Assembly (NCBI RefSeq): GCF_040054535.1
Contig: NC_090784.1
Location: 15,944,501 to 16,008,500, forward strand
Reading direction: 5' to 3'
DNA: 64,000 nt
Source: Antennarius striatus
Lineage: Eukaryota; Chordata; Actinopteri; Lophiiformes; Antennariidae
The position numbers and the translations under genes are program-made. Of the stretch, positions 42,401-53,752 are shown one piece after another (position 1 is the stretch's first letter; every line of letters begins with the position of its first letter). The notes beneath the pieces are model-generated. The model did not search any database. It was not told where the DNA came from and saw only the letters and a program-made list of their open reading frames with translations.

Positions 42401-45400
42401 TCGACAATATGCCTGACACACACAGAAAAGGAGCTTGTTAACATATTTAACTTTCAGTCCGTTGTGGATGCACAAAAGGAGCATCCTATTTGTTTCATGT
42501 ACTCACTGAATTGTGTTTGTTCTGTTAGGCATACAATGCATTTGCCAATCGTGTGACCAGTCTTAAAAGGAAGCTGGATTCTCTCAAATCAACTCTACCT
42601 GGAGCTGAGGACTCTCCCATTCCCTCACCCTCTGAAGATGCCCCATCCCCCACTGGCTCTGACTCACCCTTCCTGGGATTGGGGGGTAGCAGAGCCCAGG
42701 TGGACCCTGAGTTGGACGGTAAGGCCATGGATGAAGGAGAAATGCCCAGCGACAACAGAGACACAGAGGACATGGATATGTCTGAAGAAGAGGCTGATGC
42801 TGCCTCAGCAGGAGGTTAGTGGTTACTGCCTGATGTACTAGGGTAATAATTATTTTTTCCACACAGCAGTACTTGGCTGCCTGTTTATATTTTTAACTTG
42901 TTGTGGTTTAAATATGCATCAGTTCTTCAAATTATTTTTACAAGCAGATGAGAAGAAAGACAAGGTTGCTGCTGCTGCTGCCAAGACGACAAAACCAGAG
43001 GTAGCATCAAAGCCTCCCGCCACACCTACGAAAGCTTATAAGTCCAGTGCTGCAGCCACGTCAGTGACGCCCACCAGCGCCGCTGCTCAAAATGCTCCAA
43101 CAACCCCTCTGGGTGTCAATCTAGAGAAGGTGGATCTAGGAAAGATCAGCTCCATTCTCAGTTCACTCACATCTGCAATGAAGAACACAGGTGGGTTTGG
43201 AGATTTTATGGGTGTGACAGTGATTAATAAATACATACATACATTAATAAATTGCTAAGAATAGAACTGTTAAATAAAAAAGCAGCCATAAAAAGCAGTT
43301 TAAATAAATAAATATATCAATGAGAGCTCAAATGAATGAATGATGGATCAATAGATGTCCTGCATTTGTTATTTGTGACAAGGGGAATCTTAGCTTAGGG
43401 AGGATCTGAAACCCAGAGTACAACTTCCTACGTAGTTGTTTGTGAGGTTACTCTGCAGGATTCCAGTTATTTTACTGCTCATCTGAACTATTTTGGTCAG
43501 GCCAGCATTGCCCTTTACACCCAGCTTCCCATACAAGCAGATCAGAGAAGTTATAACAGACTTTGTGTATGATTTACAAAATAGAGTCTTGAGTGTCATA
43601 TCTTCATGGAACTTCGACAGTTTATCCAGGAAGGACAGCTGCTGCTGCTCCTTACAGAACACCTCTAAAGTTTGACTTATTGTTTGACAAGCTTCCAAGA
43701 TATTTATGAGTTTCTACCAGTTCTACCTTCTGTATCTGGACAATGGTGCTCTGAGGAACAGGAGGCACAGCCATAAAGTCAGTGGCCTCAGCCTTTGACT
43801 TCGCCATATTCAGTTGTAGGTATGACTTCTCGCACCAGTTTTTTCAACAGGTCCGTGCCCAGTTTCATCAACATGTAGGCAACAGACAACAGAATCATTT
43901 GTAGATTTTAAATGCGTCATTTGTCATGCGAGCTACAGCCGTCATTGTGTACAGAATATATAGAAGTGGTGAAAGGAGGCATCCTTGATGAGACGTGGTG
44001 CATGATGTCCTCTGCTGGGACCTGTAGCCTTTGACCCTTTGGTTACTGTCTGTTACAAAATTTGAGTTCAAAGTTATTTAAAAGTTTATCAGTTAAAATG
44101 TAAAGTTGAGTCATTTTAAAATCAGCTGAATCATCAACGAATGAATCAATGAAGTATTTTAAGGTTAGATTAATGCATTTAAGTCAATACGGATTTTCTG
44201 CCTTTTAATCAGTCTTTTTCTGCCTCATAAACATTTCTTAGCAGCTAGCCCAACTCGGCCATCCCCAGGAACACCCACGACACCCTCAAGCCAGTCCGCA
44301 ACCTCAAAAGTGACTTCTTCAAGCCCCGCCCTGGCCAGCATCCTGTCACGTGTTGACATCACACCTGAAGGCATTCTCAATGCTCTGTCTAAAGCCAACA
44401 CACCAGGTATTGATATTTATTTTTCACACTTTGCAAGAATTTAAAATGATGAATTTAAAATGATTAATGCAGCTAAATTCTGGTATTTCCTGTCTTGGTG
44501 TAGGTTTGTCCTCTCTCCTCCAAAGTGTGACCAACACCTCTGCTGCTCCTCCTTCCCGAACCTCTCCAGAATCATCAGCAGTTAAAACTCTGCTCAGTCC
44601 CATCGCCCCAAAAACAAAACCCATTCTGGGTAACAGCCTCAAACGGGACGCACACGGGAGAACCAGAGACTGGGGGAAAGAGAGACAGCTGTCTCCTCCT
44701 CCTCCACCACCACCACCACCCCCTCCTCGTCCCTCAGCTCCTTCTATCTCTCCCCCCAGCCTAGAGTCCAAAATCAACAGTTTTTTGCAGGGCAATCCTG
44801 GTTTTAGTCTTGCTCTAGGTGACGTCAGTCCCGATGGGGTAGATGGAACCCCAGTGAGAGATGAAGCTGCTGGAACGCCCACCCAGGATGAGATCATGGA
44901 CACACCGGGGAGTGTGTCAGACTGTCAAGGTAAAGCTGTAGGTCATAACCTCTCACCCACAGCCTACCGCAGTGAACCCTGGGATGCCGTGATCACTCCG
45001 TCAGGAAGCAGCAGCAGCAATGGAGACTTTCTAGGCTCTTCCCGATATAGAGCTGGGAAAAAGAGTGACACAAAATTGAAGGATGATGAAGTAATGAATG
45101 TGAGGAAACGTGTTTCTTCTTCCCCCATAAATGACATGAAAGGTAAGAAAGATGCACAGCACAGTATGATGGGAACCAACCGAGGGCTTGGAGAAAGGAG
45201 ACTGTCTGCAGGCTCTCGTAAGGCGAGCATTGGCTCAGACGATGGAAGCCTGAGTGGGAAGGCAGAGGACAAAGTCAAAGGTCAACGGTCCCCAGCTGCA
45301 GGTGAGAAGGGCGGCCAGTACCATAGAATCGAAACACTCGTTTCACCCTGCACTGAAGGTGCGCCCATCCAAACTCTTGGCTACTCTAATCGCCCTCTTG

Positions 45401-46518
45401 CAGGGGAGCGCATCAAGACAGTAGAAAGTATACGCGTGATTGGCCGAGGCTCCCGGCGAGATGGAGGGACCGGTAGTCGTCCAGGAGGAGTGATGTGGTA
45501 CGAAGAAGAGGAGTACATGGAAGCAGAGCCTCCTTCACCGCACATCATCCCTCCTCTGCCCCTTAACATCGGCCAGGGAGGCGCCGAGGACATGACCCCC
45601 ATGCCTCCTCCTATCTCACATCTTATGCTTCAACATCTCCCCCCACCCCTTTCCCATCCTCACTCCCTCCCTCCTCCCCCGTCTCCGTTCCAAATGCCCT
45701 ACCACGCAGAGAACATGCAGACTCCTCCTCCATCGCTCCTCCACCAGCATCCTCCTCCTGCTTCCCCATTCTTTGGCATTCCGCCAATCCCTCGACCCCC
45801 TCCACCTCCCATACCGCAGCACCCTTCACCTCCACCAATACATTCCACTGTGCCCTCAGCTGTCATGGTGGGGGGAATGTTGGTCCCCGTCGACCGCCCA
45901 CTGTCCCTCCCTCCCCCGATCAGACCCGAAGGTACAGATCGCAGTGGGATGGGGCCCAGAGGAAGCAAAGCAGGACCTCCACCCCTCATGTCATCGCTGC
46001 TGGGCGAGCCTCCTAAGTTGCCCCGCCCCGGCACTGTTAAAGAGCCGTTTGTGCCGCGCCATGCAGCATCCCTCCACCGCCCCGGTACCTCTGGGGTACC
46101 CCTACCCTTACTGGGAAGAGTAAAGGAGCCCCTGAGCCTCCCTCTTCCATCCTCCTCTCCTTCTCCCACTTCCTCCACGACGACTCCCTCCACTCCTCCT
46201 GCTCCTGGAGTTGACACTGTTCCCCCCCGCCTCACTACTCAATCTGCAGCACCTCCTCTCCTTAAACCTCCCACGAGTCCTCCTGCTCAGCCCCGCAACC
46301 AAACCTCCAACCCCGTTCCGCTTCTCAACCTGCCCAGCCCCCGACCTCCCATCCTCCCACTTCCCATCCCACAGAGACCTTCGCTTCGAGGGCGAAACCC
46401 GTCTCAGCACCTTAACCGAGATCTGGGGGGTTTTCGTGGGGGCAAGCGGCCCGGTCCTCCATTCACAGGTGGTCCTTTCCATTCACAGAAGAGGCCCTTC
46501 CAACCCCCACGCTACTGA
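32995..46518 (+). CDS. rprd2: Regulation of nuclear pre-mRNA domain-containing protein 2
   Basis: Nuclear protein that binds the phosphorylated C-terminal domain of RNA polymerase II. Ten exons join in phase: 32995-33190, 38512-38641, 38745-38926, 39034-39086, 39198-39324, 41915-42090, 42529-42814, 42948-43190, 44245-44406 and 44504-46518, about 1189 residues (human 1461). The CID domain covers roughly residues 20-150 ([45 protein letters not shown]). An RPRD coiled-coil region follows ([30 protein letters not shown]). Conserved short motifs downstream are [54 protein letters not shown] and the C-terminal KRPFQPPRY. The last exon is very Pro/Ser-rich, with a run of 11 prolines near residue 595. 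The shorter length reflects a reduced disordered region rather than a break. Confidence 0.95.
33191..38511. other. rprd2: rprd2 intron 1
   Basis: 5.3 kb intron, AT-rich and without a recognisable exon on either strand. It holds a SINE/LINE tail followed by a TATC repeat (33960-34122). A stretch near 34950-35060 containing GAGGGCTGCACCG resembles one end of a teleost hAT element, but the partner end was not found. Confidence 0.7.
33960..34122 (+). repeat. Retroelement 3' tail with (TATC)n
   Basis: CAATTTCCTCCGGGATTAATAAAGTATC is the usual 3' end of fish SINE/LINE copies. It runs straight into about 85 bases of pure TATC/ATCT repeat (34037-34122). Only the tail is preserved. Confidence 0.8.
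39391..39448. repeat. (CA)n microsatellite, rprd2 intron 5
   Basis: CA tract starting 66 bases after the exon 5 donor, with two CG interruptions at its left end. Confidence 0.95.
39449..41914. other. rprd2: rprd2 intron 5, with an unclassified inverted repeat
   Basis: 2.5 kb between exons 5 and 6. It contains an imperfect inverted repeat (40660-40720 and 40755-40803) around a 34-base spacer. To its right, a region at about 40840-41280 is less AT-rich, with short frames ending in an acidic Glu/Asp stretch. This could be a decayed transposon, but I recognise no transposase motif. Confidence 0.45.
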
Positions 46519-47960
46519 AGAGCTCATCTATGGCATGCTGAACAAGAGGTGCAAGTGCCCTGCACTGAAGTGCAAAGTGTCTGTTAGCCGTGCTGGTATG
46601 AGCCCAGATATCTTTACGCTGTTAATTAGCTTGAATGACATCTACCTTAGGTTGTGTGTAAATACATGATTAAATAATCATGCTCCAGCTAGGTATCCAG
46701 CCAACCGTCATACGTTTTCTAAAAGCGCTTTCAGGTTATCAGTTAGTGTTGTCTTAACAGCCTCAATTGGTCACTATTTTCTGACTGTGTCTGTTCAGTT
46801 GATCGTAGTTAGACAAAATGTTAGAAGAAAAAACATATTTTAAGGTAATGCAGAGAAAGAGTAAAAGAAACTAAAGACAGGCTTGTGGGATTAACAGGAA
46901 ACCTAAAGGAATAGTTTGACATTTTGGGAAGGAGTTATTTTCGCACTGGATGAGAGGAATACCCCAATAGATAAATACTCTGAAGCTTCAGCCAGGTGGA
47001 TTAGAGCAGTATAAAACAGGTTAACAAGGATCTGTCTAAACATGAGACAAAAAATGAGACATTTGTCATAACTCACAAATCAGATCTTACCTAACTGAAG
47101 GATAGAAATGTGGAGCTGTAATTTAATTGGGTGCCTTTGTGTTTTTGCTGGGTTCAGTGACTTTTGAGTCTCTGGCGATTGCCTGGCAACACGATTGCTG
47201 GAAATCGAAGTCAGCTTGATATTTGGACTCACGCTGCTGTCTGTTTTCAGTCACTGTGCTAAACTAAACTGCCTCTTGTCCTGTGTCATATTTAACAAAC
47301 TTATTTCATTCAACTTTTGCAAGCAGCCAATAAATTTAGTTCCCAAAATGTCATTCAAAATGATTCAAATGAAAGCATTACATTGCAGTGACAAAGAAGC
47401 AGTTCCCAAAGTGATCTCGTTATCCAGGAGGGTATGAGTGTGTGCTGTATTCCAAAACGGTATCTCATTTGAAGTGATGAGATTTGTGTTGCTTCTAACG
47501 ATAACACTTTTCTATTTCCGGAGTACTTGCTGTAAATAATGTTCTTCTCTTGCTCAACCCTGTTTTCTCACTTCCAGTCTCTCTCATTGTATATCTCTAA
47601 ACTTGTAAATATAAAAACTAAGATGACACAGCTTCTTTTTTCTCCTCAAGCTCGTTTCTTCTAATGAGGACAATGATCGTAACGCTCACACCCCTTATTT
47701 TCTGTGATCGGGCCTTGGATAAGCTTTAGCTCCACAAGAATTTCTGCGATGTTTGTTACAATTTTCTGTCTTCCTTATGAAACCACAACGGAGAAGAGGA
47801 GGGTGAAGATTATTCTGTATTTTCATTTCCAGTATGTCAACTTGTGCGTGCTTCAAGTTAGACTGAATCATGAAGATGGGGGGGACAGGTTTTTCCACTT
47901 GAGCCACTCTTGCTAGGTTTCAACATGTACTGTCTTAAATAAAATCCAGAATTTCAATTC
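46519..47960 (+). other. rprd2: rprd2 3'UTR
   Basis: Non-coding stretch after the rprd2 stop, with a clear AATAAA at 47938-47943 followed by a GT/T-rich downstream region, implying a 3'UTR of about 1.4 kb. An earlier CAATAAAT near 47329 is a weaker alternative. Confidence 0.55.
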
Positions 47961-50480
47961 AACTGGGGGGGAGGTATTTTATTTGGTCATTCTTTACCAT
48001 GTGAATTGCGCTTTTGTAGTTTATTTGCGCCATTCTGACTGTTTTCAGAGATTGTTTTGAACTTTTTACCCAGCTGCTACCATTTTCATTTTGCTTTAAC
48101 ATTTAACCTCTATTTTTTTGCTGTGTTTATGTACAAGGTAGAATGGACAATTTTTCAACACACAGGGAGTCAGTGGCCATATACCTTTGACCTTGCTGGG
48201 ATTGTTCTGAAAATAGTTTATTTAAACATATTCCCCCTTTTTTTGACTAGTTTTCTTCTGTTTTGTTTATTTGCTAATTTCATGCTTTTGACCTTGAGCC
48301 CCTGTGCTTATCTTGCATGTGGCTTTGTCCAGTATCAGTCCAACGCTTCTCATCTCCTCTGGGGGTAAAGAGATCCTCACAAAGGCAGTGAACTTTTTTG
48401 TGCAGGAATTATGACTAATTCTTTCCTCATCTCTACACAATGTTATTTTACCCCACAGAGTGAGATGAGCATGTTGGATGTTGCTGCTCAAAGCCTCCTG
48501 TGTTTGTCTGGTTAGAGTATGTTTTGTGTCCTCTGCTCATTTACTAGTTGAGTCCACATTGCAGTTCATCCAAACACACTTACTGCACATTTGAAATCGC
48601 TCCTACATCAAGATACTAAATAGGTACATTGTGAAAATGTAACAATGAAAACCACATGTGTCCCCATCATTCTAATGTTCTACAGAATGTTACAAATCTT
48701 TTGCCATCCTCTGTAAACTGTATGTCTTGTGTGTTCACGTATCTGCAAGAACATCTATATATCAACCAGTTTTGACGAGAAAAAGTTGAATCTCTTGTTA
48801 ATCACCTTCCTGCTCACTAAGCAACTAGTGAGATCTGTTTTGTCTCTGTAGTTAACCTCTGTTTTCGTTTCATCTGTTTGAGTTTGAAGTTGTTGATAGC
48901 CTTTGTACATCTGATAAGTTAAACTGCTCTTATTGATGTTCTCATGAATTATGGTGCATCACTTTAAGTGTCCATTCCTTTCTGGTGTGATGAACATACA
49001 CACAATGTATTACTTCAGTCAATGTGGGAGTATTTACAGGGATGAATACAGTCTTTTTTTTTTCCTTCCAAAATCATAAAGACAACTACACTATACTACA
49101 CATTTTTGATTGTGGCTCTAAACAAGTTAATTTTCTGTCTTATTGGAACAATTTGGGGATTTTTTGTTTTAATTTTCTGTCATTATACAATGACCTCACC
49201 TCTTAAATTGCACTCATTCTTGATGAGACTGACTACTCGCTCCCACTCACTTTTGATTGCTGTGATCTTCACACTAAAATGCACTGTTATTGGAAAGCTA
49301 TTTTTAGAAATACAATTTAAACACTAAAACTAGTAATCAGTAGATGGGCAGCTTTCACTCAATACATTGACGTTGCAGCTGTTGACTGGGTCCCTGTGGA
49401 CTAGCCATAACCTCAGTCATAAACCGAATTACACCAACTTTAATTGGTTATATAATGTGAGAGAGATTGACCTTTACATGCATTCAGCTTGTAACCATTT
49501 TCAAGCTATACCAGAATGGAAATGTTACCTCATGGCCACTGTGCCTTCAAGAAAAACACACAACATGATGAAAGAGCTACCTCTTGGTTAGAATGAAGTC
49601 TGATCAAAAGCTCAATCATGTAGCTTCCTTATGCGCCAAGTTTCAACATATGCTTGACATCTTGACATTTAACTTACGATAAAGCAAAGAAATATTTAGA
49701 GCAGTCCAGTAATTTCACACACATAGTTTACTTAGTTGGGTATTACCACAGTCAAGTGGTCTGTATTTTTCGAGTTAGTGGTTTATCAATTTTTTTATGA
49801 AAAATAATTCATAAATACGTGACATTCATAGAAAATCCAGAAATGTTGCATTTACATATGAAAATGAGACCTTTTCTTGAAGAGAATGCTGCAGCTCCCC
49901 CAAGCGGCAATTTAGTGGTACTTACACGCAAACATATCGAGACCTTCTTAAGGTTTACATCCAATTCTTGCGAAAATGTTTGAAACTAAAATGCATTCCA
50001 TTGCCTTTTCTAAAGTAACTTGTTCATTTATTATCGCTGTAGCAGCAGTTCACATCTTGAAATCATTGGTTGTCAAAATATTCAAAGATACTGAAGTTCA
50101 GTTGTCAAGTTAAATTTTTTTATTCTGCTTCAATTGTAATTGTGGGTTTTAAATGTGTAATTTTTTCATTGGGGTTAAATATTTTTCAGATTTGCACATT
50201 ATCAAATATACAGTACAGTACTCTCAAATTCCGTAGCCTAGTGCCTCAGCTCTAGTGAAGGCAGTAAAAGAGCAATTCTCATATATTTACAGCAGGTGGC
50301 GGTGGAAGCGCCACTTGTATCGACTTAGCTGCGGCTTGAGTCGTGTCGTAACTGCTGTAAGTCTGTGGAAGTCTCTAATGTCGCTGAACAGTGTAACACC
50401 ATTATGTCCTGTGATTATACACCGATTGTCGTTTCGATTGTCGTCAAACTCCTGTCGTGGAAATTTCAGCACATTTTGAT
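47961..50480. other. rprd2-tars2 intergenic region
   Basis: 2.5 kb of AT-rich sequence, with no exon, SINE or long microsatellite recognised on either strand. Confidence 0.6.
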
Positions 50481-50539
50481 CATGTCTGAAATCGCGCTTC
50501 TCTCTCTGGCGTGGGCTGTCGGGAGCGCGCACGCACAGG

Positions 50540-50657
50540 AGCGTCATGACGTCTAAGTCAGCTGTCCAAATGTGTGCTTCCGGTGTTATGGCTTCTCGCG
50601 GAGAAGGTTGACAGAAATGTGTTGGAGATGAACGAACGCGTTTAGGTTATGTTCGAC
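50540..50657 (+). promoter_or_regulatory. tars2: tars2 promoter and uORF-rich leader
   Basis: A CRE-like TGACGTC at 50547-50553 and an ETS/NRF-2 site CTTCCGG at 50577-50583 lie just upstream of the start codon; NRF-2 sites are typical of nuclear genes for mitochondrial proteins. Three short upstream ORFs follow, beginning at 50588, 50617 and 50628. The stop of the second overlaps the start of the third (ATGA). Confidence 0.55.
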
Positions 50658-53600
50658 ATGGCAGTTTCACGGCTCTTTCGGCTTGTGTCCTGTCGATTTC
50701 CAGCCTCTGTGCAACTATGCGCCCACCGGAAGTACAGCCAGGTGGGCGAGCTTGTTATTCCAGCAGCGTGTTTGCACCAGCTAGCGTTAGCCGCCAGTAG
50801 AGAGCATTGTGCGTCCTGTCGGTGTTAGCGGTGTGTGTAGCTGCTGATGGAAACGAACTACACGCTTACGTCAACATCGATACTGTAGTTCACTGTGGCT
50901 GTTTCCGTTATGATTATCTGTTTAGGTCAATTTTTACTGCGATTCATGACGTTAATATTGAGCCATATAATTAGTAAAATCAGTAATTTAGATGTCACTG
51001 TGTGTTACTATCATTTTGGTGCACTAGAGCCCAAAAAAAAAAGTAACACAATTTTTGAAGCAACACAAAGTTTCATCACAATAATGACAGTGGTTGATCA
51101 GCACACACTCAGGAGGTTTATCTGAAACATCACGTTCATTATTGCAACAGGCCTGCTGTACTATTTAAGAGTAATGTTCAGTTTTTTTATTGAAACTGCT
51201 TTATCGACTTGTTATGTGATGGTTATTTTAGCATTTTGGGGGAATGTGTGTGCTAGATGAGTGAGGTGTTGGTAATCTGACATCTTTCTGGATCATCTGC
51301 AGGTGGACCCATCCCAGCATGAGAGACTACAAATCTTTGAGTCGCTCAGGGAAAAGCAATTCAATAATAAGAGAGCTGTGGCTGCAAAAACACCCCTCAG
51401 TATCCGCCTGGAGAATGGCTGTTCAGTGAAAGGAACAGCTGGAATCACCACTCCCCTCGCTGTTGCTCAGAGTTGCCGGTGAATATGTAATGTGGACAAT
51501 AATGTGTTGTCGTATTTTTGTTTTTGAACAAGTGACATAATGGGGTTGTTGCTCCGTTTTGTTTTTTTTTAGAGTGAAAGGAGCGCTTGTCAGTGCAGTG
51601 AATGGTGAATTGTGGGACCTTGGAAGACCACTAGAGTCAGACTGTGAGCTGCGTCTTCTGGGTTTTGACACAATTGAGGGAAGACAGGTAATTTTTTTTC
51701 GTGTTTTTTCTGTTCAGCGTCTGAACTTCATCTCGTTTGCTGCTGTTTTCACCTCAAATATCCTGTAAGATGGATCAAAACAAAGTTTAAAAAAATATTG
51801 TCGTATGTGATGCCTGGTATTTATTATTATTAATATTTTTTTGCCTCTTCCACAAAATGATAGTTTGTCCCTCCCGTTGGCTGCAATCAATTTTTGTTCA
51901 GAGCTTATTTTGTCAGTCATAGATGCTCACTCTTCAGAACTTTACACATATATTAATCATGAAAAGTGACTGTGCCTTTTGATACTTTCAGTTGGCTCCA
52001 TATTTAAATGTTTGTGGTTTTTATGTGATTTTTAAGCTGAGTGTGAAAGGTGGTCATCTTGTCTACTTAATCTGACAAACTGTCTTTCTATCTTGACAAA
52101 AATCTGTCAGTCACGCCGGCTGATATTTTGCATCAATAAATATAACATAAGAGTCTATCAATATTTAATGATTTTAGTTACAGGTAGCGTTTACAGACAC
52201 ATCCAACAATGTCCCTTGTTATAAGAAAAGCTGTTAGGAAGATGGTTCCATCTCTGGTAGTTCTGGTAGGAACAGGGTCCTGCTGAATCCACCCCCGTCT
52301 TTCTTCTTTGGCAGGCAGCCTGGAAGACCGGAGCCTGTGTTCTGGGTGGAGTGTTACAGACAGTATTTGGTGCTGAGGTTTGCAGAGAAGGAGCATCAGA
52401 GCATGGATTTTTCTGTGACCATCTGCTGGACAATGGGTGAGATATTCAGATGTTCTATCGCACTGAAAGTGCACAAAGAAAACAGATGAGATTTTCAATC
52501 ATTTAAATGTATTTGTCAAAAAACCTTCTCTTTTTTTGTTTTTACCTCAGATGTATTCTCTACATTTCTGCCAGCCATGCAAACCATCATAGTACCAGAG
52601 GGGGTACTATGATGTACCATCACAGTGTTTTTAATGTCTTACCTGAATCCCCACACAGGGACCTGTCTCTGAGTGATGTGGAGGAGAGATGCAAAACAGC
52701 TGCAGCCCTCAAACATCCTCTGTACCGGCTGGAGCTGAATGGAGACGAGGTCCGGGAGCTGTTTAAGGTCAGCGATACCATCCAATAGTAATCCCTTGTT
52801 ACTCGGGGTTAATGCGTTCCAGGACCACCCGTGAGAAACGAAAGTCTGCGATATAGTGAAAAACTATTTTATTTTATTATTTACGGTAATTTAAACGTTT
52901 ATGAAACATGATATTAAACCACCTTATATCTGTATTACCTTTTCCACACACTGTTTAAAGCACTTTTCTGTTTCACAGAAACACAAAAGCGCGCTGCGTT
53001 ACGTGAGACTCGGAACGCAGCGCGCATCCGGATGCTGTCAGCCAATAGCATTCGCGTATGGTATCATGTTACTACTAAAAATCCGCGATGAGGTGAAGCC
53101 GTGCATCTTGAAGCGTGAACGAGCAAGGGATTACTGTCCCAGTCATCCACAACAAGTCACCTTTTAACGTCAGATTTTACTCTCCATGGCTTTACAGCCT
53201 GGAACCAGTAACTCTATTGATTGTTCTATACCAGCTGTTGTAAACACTTTTATTTACATATATATATATATATATGAAGACAAAAACATTGTATTAAATA
53301 TAAGACTTTGTGAACGAAAAAGAAATTGTTGTTTGATGTTTTTGTTTTTCACCTTGCTAATGATGATAATGTGACAGCACTACATTGGGTTACTGGTTTA
53401 TCAGCTCTCTGCAATAACCTAGTCTCAAAGGAACCATGTAAGTGGTTCAATACAGCAATGTCCGTGTTTAACTCCCTTATTGAACACAAACTGCTTCCTT
53501 TAACGACCTCTGCAGTCACTGGGGTCTCTTTCTCTTGTGTTGCTGTCCATGTTGAACTGCAATACTCATTTTCTGTGTGTTTTATGGCTGCACTTTTTAC

Positions 53601-53684
53601 AGAACAATAAGCTGAGACTGCAGTTTGTTGAGGAGCAGATGAAGGGCCCCACCATCACAGTATACAGGCATGTATTTGTATACA

Positions 53685-53752
<68 letters not shown>

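Noticed and set aside
44424..44903. 159-codon minus-strand open frame opposite the last rprd2 exon, with a Gly run
   Set aside because: It is the antisense of the poly-proline coding stretch; low complexity and no homology. Similar antisense frames at 45699-46235 were dropped for the same reason.
44467..46518. 683-codon frame taken as a gene starting at 44467
   Set aside because: The first codons are intron. The true exon starts at 44504 after an acceptor AG and joins exon 9 of rprd2 in phase.
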